From NCBI GenBank assembly GCA_025457745.1, contig JALOTT010000008.1, forward strand, positions 1 to 37,183: 37,183 nucleotides of DNA. Reading direction: 5' to 3'. Position 1 is the first letter of the stretch. Each line of letters starts with the position of its first letter. This document shows, piece by piece, positions 34,415 through 37,183 of this stretch. The position numbers and the translations under genes were made by a program. Under the pieces are notes generated by a model. The model was not told the origin of the DNA. It searched no databases and saw nothing but the letters and a program-made list of their open reading frames with translations. Source of the DNA: Verrucomicrobiota bacterium (GTDB lineage Bacteria; Verrucomicrobiota; Verrucomicrobiia; Limisphaerales; JADLHS01).

Positions 34415-37183
34415 TCACCTGCACAGCGAGTACTCGTTGCTCGATGGCGCGTGCCGCGTGGACCGGCTGATGGACAAGGCGCATAAACTGAAGTTCCCCG
34501 CGCTGGCCATCACCGACCACGGCGCGATGCATGGAGTTGTTGATTTCTACAAGGCCGCGCAGGAGAAAGGCATCAAACCCATCATTGGATGCGAGGTCTA
34601 TGTCGCGCCGGGCAGCCGCCTCGAGAAGAAGACCACCAGTGGCGGTCGCGACGTGTATCACCATCTAGTCCTGCTGGCGAAGGACGAAGCGGGCTACAAA
34701 AATCTCATCAAGCTGGTCACGGCCGCGCACCTCGAGGGCTTTTACTACAAACCGCGCATAGACAAGGAACTGCTCGCCGCGCACAAGGAGGGGTTGCTGG
34801 CGCTTTCCGGCTGTCTCGCGAGCGAAATCCCGGAGTGGATACTGAAAGATCAGGTGACCAGGGCGCGCGACGCGGTGGACTGGTTCAAGCAAACGCTCGG
34901 CGCGGAGAACTTTTATCTCGAACTTCAAAACCACGGCGTCCCGGAGCAGGCCAAGGTCAACAAACACCTCGTCGCGTGGGCGAAGGAGTTTGGCCTGAAA
35001 CTGGTCGCGACCAACGACGTGCATTACGTCGAGAAGAGCCACTCGCACGCGCACGATTGCCTCGTGTGCATCGGCACGCAATCCATGTTGAGCGATCCCA
35101 AGCGCATGAGCGCCGGCTATGTGCCGGAGCAATTCTACCTGCGCTCCGCCGAGGAAATGAAAGCGCGCTTCACCGATGCGCCCGACGCGGTGAAGAACAC
35201 GTTGGAAGTGGCTGAAAAGTGCAACGTCGCGTTCGATTTCAAGACGCTGCACTACCCGGTGTTTCATCCGCCGGAGCATTTCACACGCGAGGGGTTCTTG
35301 CGGCAATGGTTGGCGGAGGGGTTGCGTCGCCGCTACACCATCCGGGCGAAGGCGGAAGGCAAGGAGTTCGTCGTCGAAGGCATTGATGATCCGACGCGGC
35401 TGCCGACATACCCCGTAGGACAGGCGTCGCGCCTGTCTCAAACTTCAAATCAAGAAAACGAAGACAGGCGCGACGCCTGTCCTACGCTGGACGACCCCGC
35501 CGTCACCACCGCCGTCAAAATCGTGATGGATCGCCTGAAGCACGAGCTCGCGGTCATTGAGAAAACCGGCTTTACCAGCTACTTCCTCATCGTTGGCGAT
35601 TTCATCCGCTACGGCCATGAGCACGGAATTGCCTGCGTGGCGCGCGGTAGCGCCGCCGGCTCGATTGTCACTTACCTGCTGGAAATCTCGAACGTGGACC
35701 CGATTCGCTACGGCCTGCTGTTCGAGCGTTTCCTGAATCCCGAACGTGTCAATCCACCCGACATTGACATTGATTTTGCCGACGACCGCCGCGCCGACGT
35801 GATCGAATACGTCCGCCAGAAATACGGCAAGGATTCCGTCGCGCAGATCATCACGTTCGGCACGATGGGCGCGAAGTCGGTGGTGCGCGATGTGGGCCGC
35901 GTGATGGGCTTGAGCTACGGGGAGTGCGACCGGCTGGCGAAAATGATTCCGTTCGACCTCAAGATGACGCTCGAAAAGGCGCTCAAACAATCGCCGGAAC
36001 TCAAGCAGGCTTACGAAAGCGAAGAGGCGACCCGCGAGTTGATTGACACCGCGTTCATTCTCGAAGACCTCACGCGCAACGCAAGCGTTCACGCGGCGGG
36101 CGTCGTCATCGGGCCGGAGCCGCTCGTGAATCTGCTCCCGCTCAAACAGGACGACAGCGGCACGCTTGTCACGCAATATGCGATGAATCCCGTCGGCGAT
36201 CTCGGCCTGTTGAAGATGGATTTCCTCGGACTGAAGACGCTCACCGTCATTCGGAACACCTGCGAAATGGTCAAGCGCAACCAGGGCATCGAAGTGCCGA
36301 TTGAGAGCCTGCCGCTAGATGACGCAAAGACTTATGACCTGCTGAACAAGGCCAACACGCTGGGCATTTTCCAGTTGGAATCCGGCGGGATGCGCGACCT
36401 GTGCCGCAAGTTTCAAATCAGTTCTGTCGAGCACATCACCGCGCTCGTGGCGCTCTATCGTCCCGGCCCGATGGAGTTGATCCCTGAATTTATCAGACGC
36501 CGGCACGGCGAGATCGAAATTAAGTACGAACATCCGTTGCTCGAACCCATCGCCAAGGAAACCTACGGCATCCTCATTTACCAGGAACAGGTGATGCAGG
36601 CCGCGCAGGTGCTGGCGGGCTACACGCTCGGCGGCGCGGATTTGCTGCGACGCGCGATGGGCAAGAAAAAAGTCGAGGAGATGCAGAAGCAGCGCGAAAT
36701 TTTCGTCAAGGGCTGCCACGAGCAGAACAACATCCCCAAAGCCAAGGCAAACCAGATTTTTGATTTGCTGGAAAAATTCGCGGGCTACGGCTTCAACAAA
36801 TCCCACGCCGCCGCGTATGCCATCGTCGCGTATCAGACCGCCTATCTGAAGGCGAATTATCCCGTGGAATTTTTCTGCGCGATGATGACCAACGACATGG
36901 GCGATACGGCCAAGCTCGCGCAGTTCATCGCCGAGGCGCGCGAGTTTGGCATCGAAGTCTTGCAACCGGACGTGAATGAGAGCCAAGTATTCTTCGCGCC
37001 AGCGGAACGGAAACCCATAGGCCGGGCGTCGCGCCTGTCTCAAACTTCAGATCAAAAAGATGGAGACAGGCGCGACGCCTGTCCTACGCAGGTGATCCGC
37101 TTCGGCCTCGCAGCCATCAAAGGCGTCGGCGAAATTGCTGTCCAGAACATCCTGAAAGCCCGGAACGAAAGCGGAAAATTCAA
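34380..37183 (+). CDS. dnaE: DNA polymerase III subunit alpha, 3'-partial; canonical ATG (34364) is frameshifted by the 25-bp duplication
   Basis: HLHSEYSLLDGACRVDRLMDKAHKLKFPALAITDHGAMHGVVDFYKAAQEKGIKPIIGCEVYVAP PHP domain; NPPDIDIDFADDRRADVIEYVRQKYGKDSVAQIITFGTMGAKSVVRDVGRVMG; LYRPGPMELIPEFIRRR; FAGYGFNKSHAAAYAIVAYQTAYLKANYPVEFF. Not in the ORF track because there is no stop. Start uncertain (TTG 34380 is the first in-frame option after the TGA at 34365). Confidence 0.9.
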   Translation, partial: MSTFTCTASTRCHLHSEYSLLDGACRVDRLMDKAHKLKFPALAITDHGAMHGVVDFYKAAQEKGIKPIIGCEVYVAPGSRLEKKTTSGGRDVYHHLVLLAKDEAGYKNLIKLVTAAHLEGFYYKPRIDKELLAAHKEGLLALSGCLASEIPEWILKDQVTRARDAVDWFKQTLGAENFYLELQNHGVPEQAKVNKHLVAWAKEFGLKLVATNDVHYVEKSHSHAHDCLVCIGTQSMLSDPKRMSAGYVPEQFYLRSAEEMKARFTDAPDAVKNTLEVAEKCNVAFDFKTLHYPVFHPPEHFTREGFLRQWLAEGLRRRYTIRAKAEGKEFVVEGIDDPTRLPTYPVGQASRLSQTSNQENEDRRDACPTLDDPAVTTAVKIVMDRLKHELAVIEKTGFTSYFLIVGDFIRYGHEHGIACVARGSAAGSIVTYLLEISNVDPIRYGLLFERFLNPERVNPPDIDIDFADDRRADVIEYVRQKYGKDSVAQIITFGTMGAKSVVRDVGRVMGLSYGECDRLAKMIPFDLKMTLEKALKQSPELKQAYESEEATRELIDTAFILEDLTRNASVHAAGVVIGPEPLVNLLPLKQDDSGTLVTQYAMNPVGDLGLLKMDFLGLKTLTVIRNTCEMVKRNQGIEVPIESLPLDDAKTYDLLNKANTLGIFQLESGGMRDLCRKFQISSVEHITALVALYRPGPMELIPEFIRRRHGEIEIKYEHPLLEPIAKETYGILIYQEQVMQAAQVLAGYTLGGADLLRRAMGKKKVEEMQKQREIFVKGCHEQNNIPKAKANQIFDLLEKFAGYGFNKSHAAAYAIVAYQTAYLKANYPVEFFCAMMTNDMGDTAKLAQFIAEAREFGIEVLQPDVNESQVFFAPAERKPIGRASRLSQTSDQKDGDRRDACPTQVIRFGLAAIKGVGEIAVQNILKARNESGKF
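34390..34439 (+). repeat. 25-bp tandem duplication (tcacctgcacagcgagtactcgttg x2) in the dnaE 5' end
   Basis: 34390-34414 and 34415-34439 are identical; 25 bp is not a multiple of 3. Confidence 0.95.
35415..35485. repeat. 71-bp palindromic element in frame inside dnaE, copy 1
   Basis: 24-bp perfect arms gtaggacaggcgtcgcgcctgtct / agacaggcgcgacgcctgtcctac, 23-nt loop; encodes VGQASRLSQTSNQENEDRRDACPT. Confidence 0.95.
37017..37087. repeat. 71-bp palindromic element in frame inside dnaE, copy 2
   Basis: Arms 37017-37040 and 37064-37087, 23-nt loop (caaacttcagatcaaaaagatgg); encodes IGRASRLSQTSDQKDGDRRDACPT in the same phase as copy 1. Confidence 0.95.

Noticed and set aside
34665-37043. Minus-strand ORFs of 258, 243 and 242 aa
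   Set aside because: Antisense to dnaE; their MRQARR starts arise from the palindromic elements themselves.

Overview
High-GC bacterial chromosomal segment. Gene content suggests Verrucomicrobiota, probably the Pedosphaera/Limisphaerales side (inference from TIGR02999-type ECF sigma factor, Ser/Thr kinase with a membrane C-terminus, PilMNOPQ-like operon, NHL exoproteins, BspA-like LRR protein). Left to right: a 5'-partial conserved gene (minus strand, absent from the ORF track because it has no stop in the window); two tandem paralogous membrane-anchored proteins; a lipoprotein; a Ser/Thr kinase convergent with an ECF sigma factor; a GDYXXXXY + DUF2157 pair with DUF2157 disrupted by a repeat; three lipoproteins; a LysR regulator; an LRR protein; a pseudopilin operon; a PilM/N/O/P/secretin operon; two giant NHL-repeat secreted proteins; small membrane proteins; a hemerythrin-like protein; a type II toxin-antitoxin pair sitting between exact 99-bp duplications of the dnaE 5' end; and dnaE (3'-partial, also absent from the ORF track). 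The most unusual signal is several families of dispersed palindromic repeats. Some are intergenic, but others lie IN FRAME inside protein genes: two 71-bp copies in dnaE, a 62-bp element in the kinase, and a 113-bp element in a pilus-operon gene. One disrupts DUF2157, and another supplies the ribosome-binding region of two consecutive pil genes. This resembles the protein-coding palindromic elements known from Rickettsia. No rRNA, tRNA, CRISPR array or transposase was recognised. All alignments and coordinates were done by hand.
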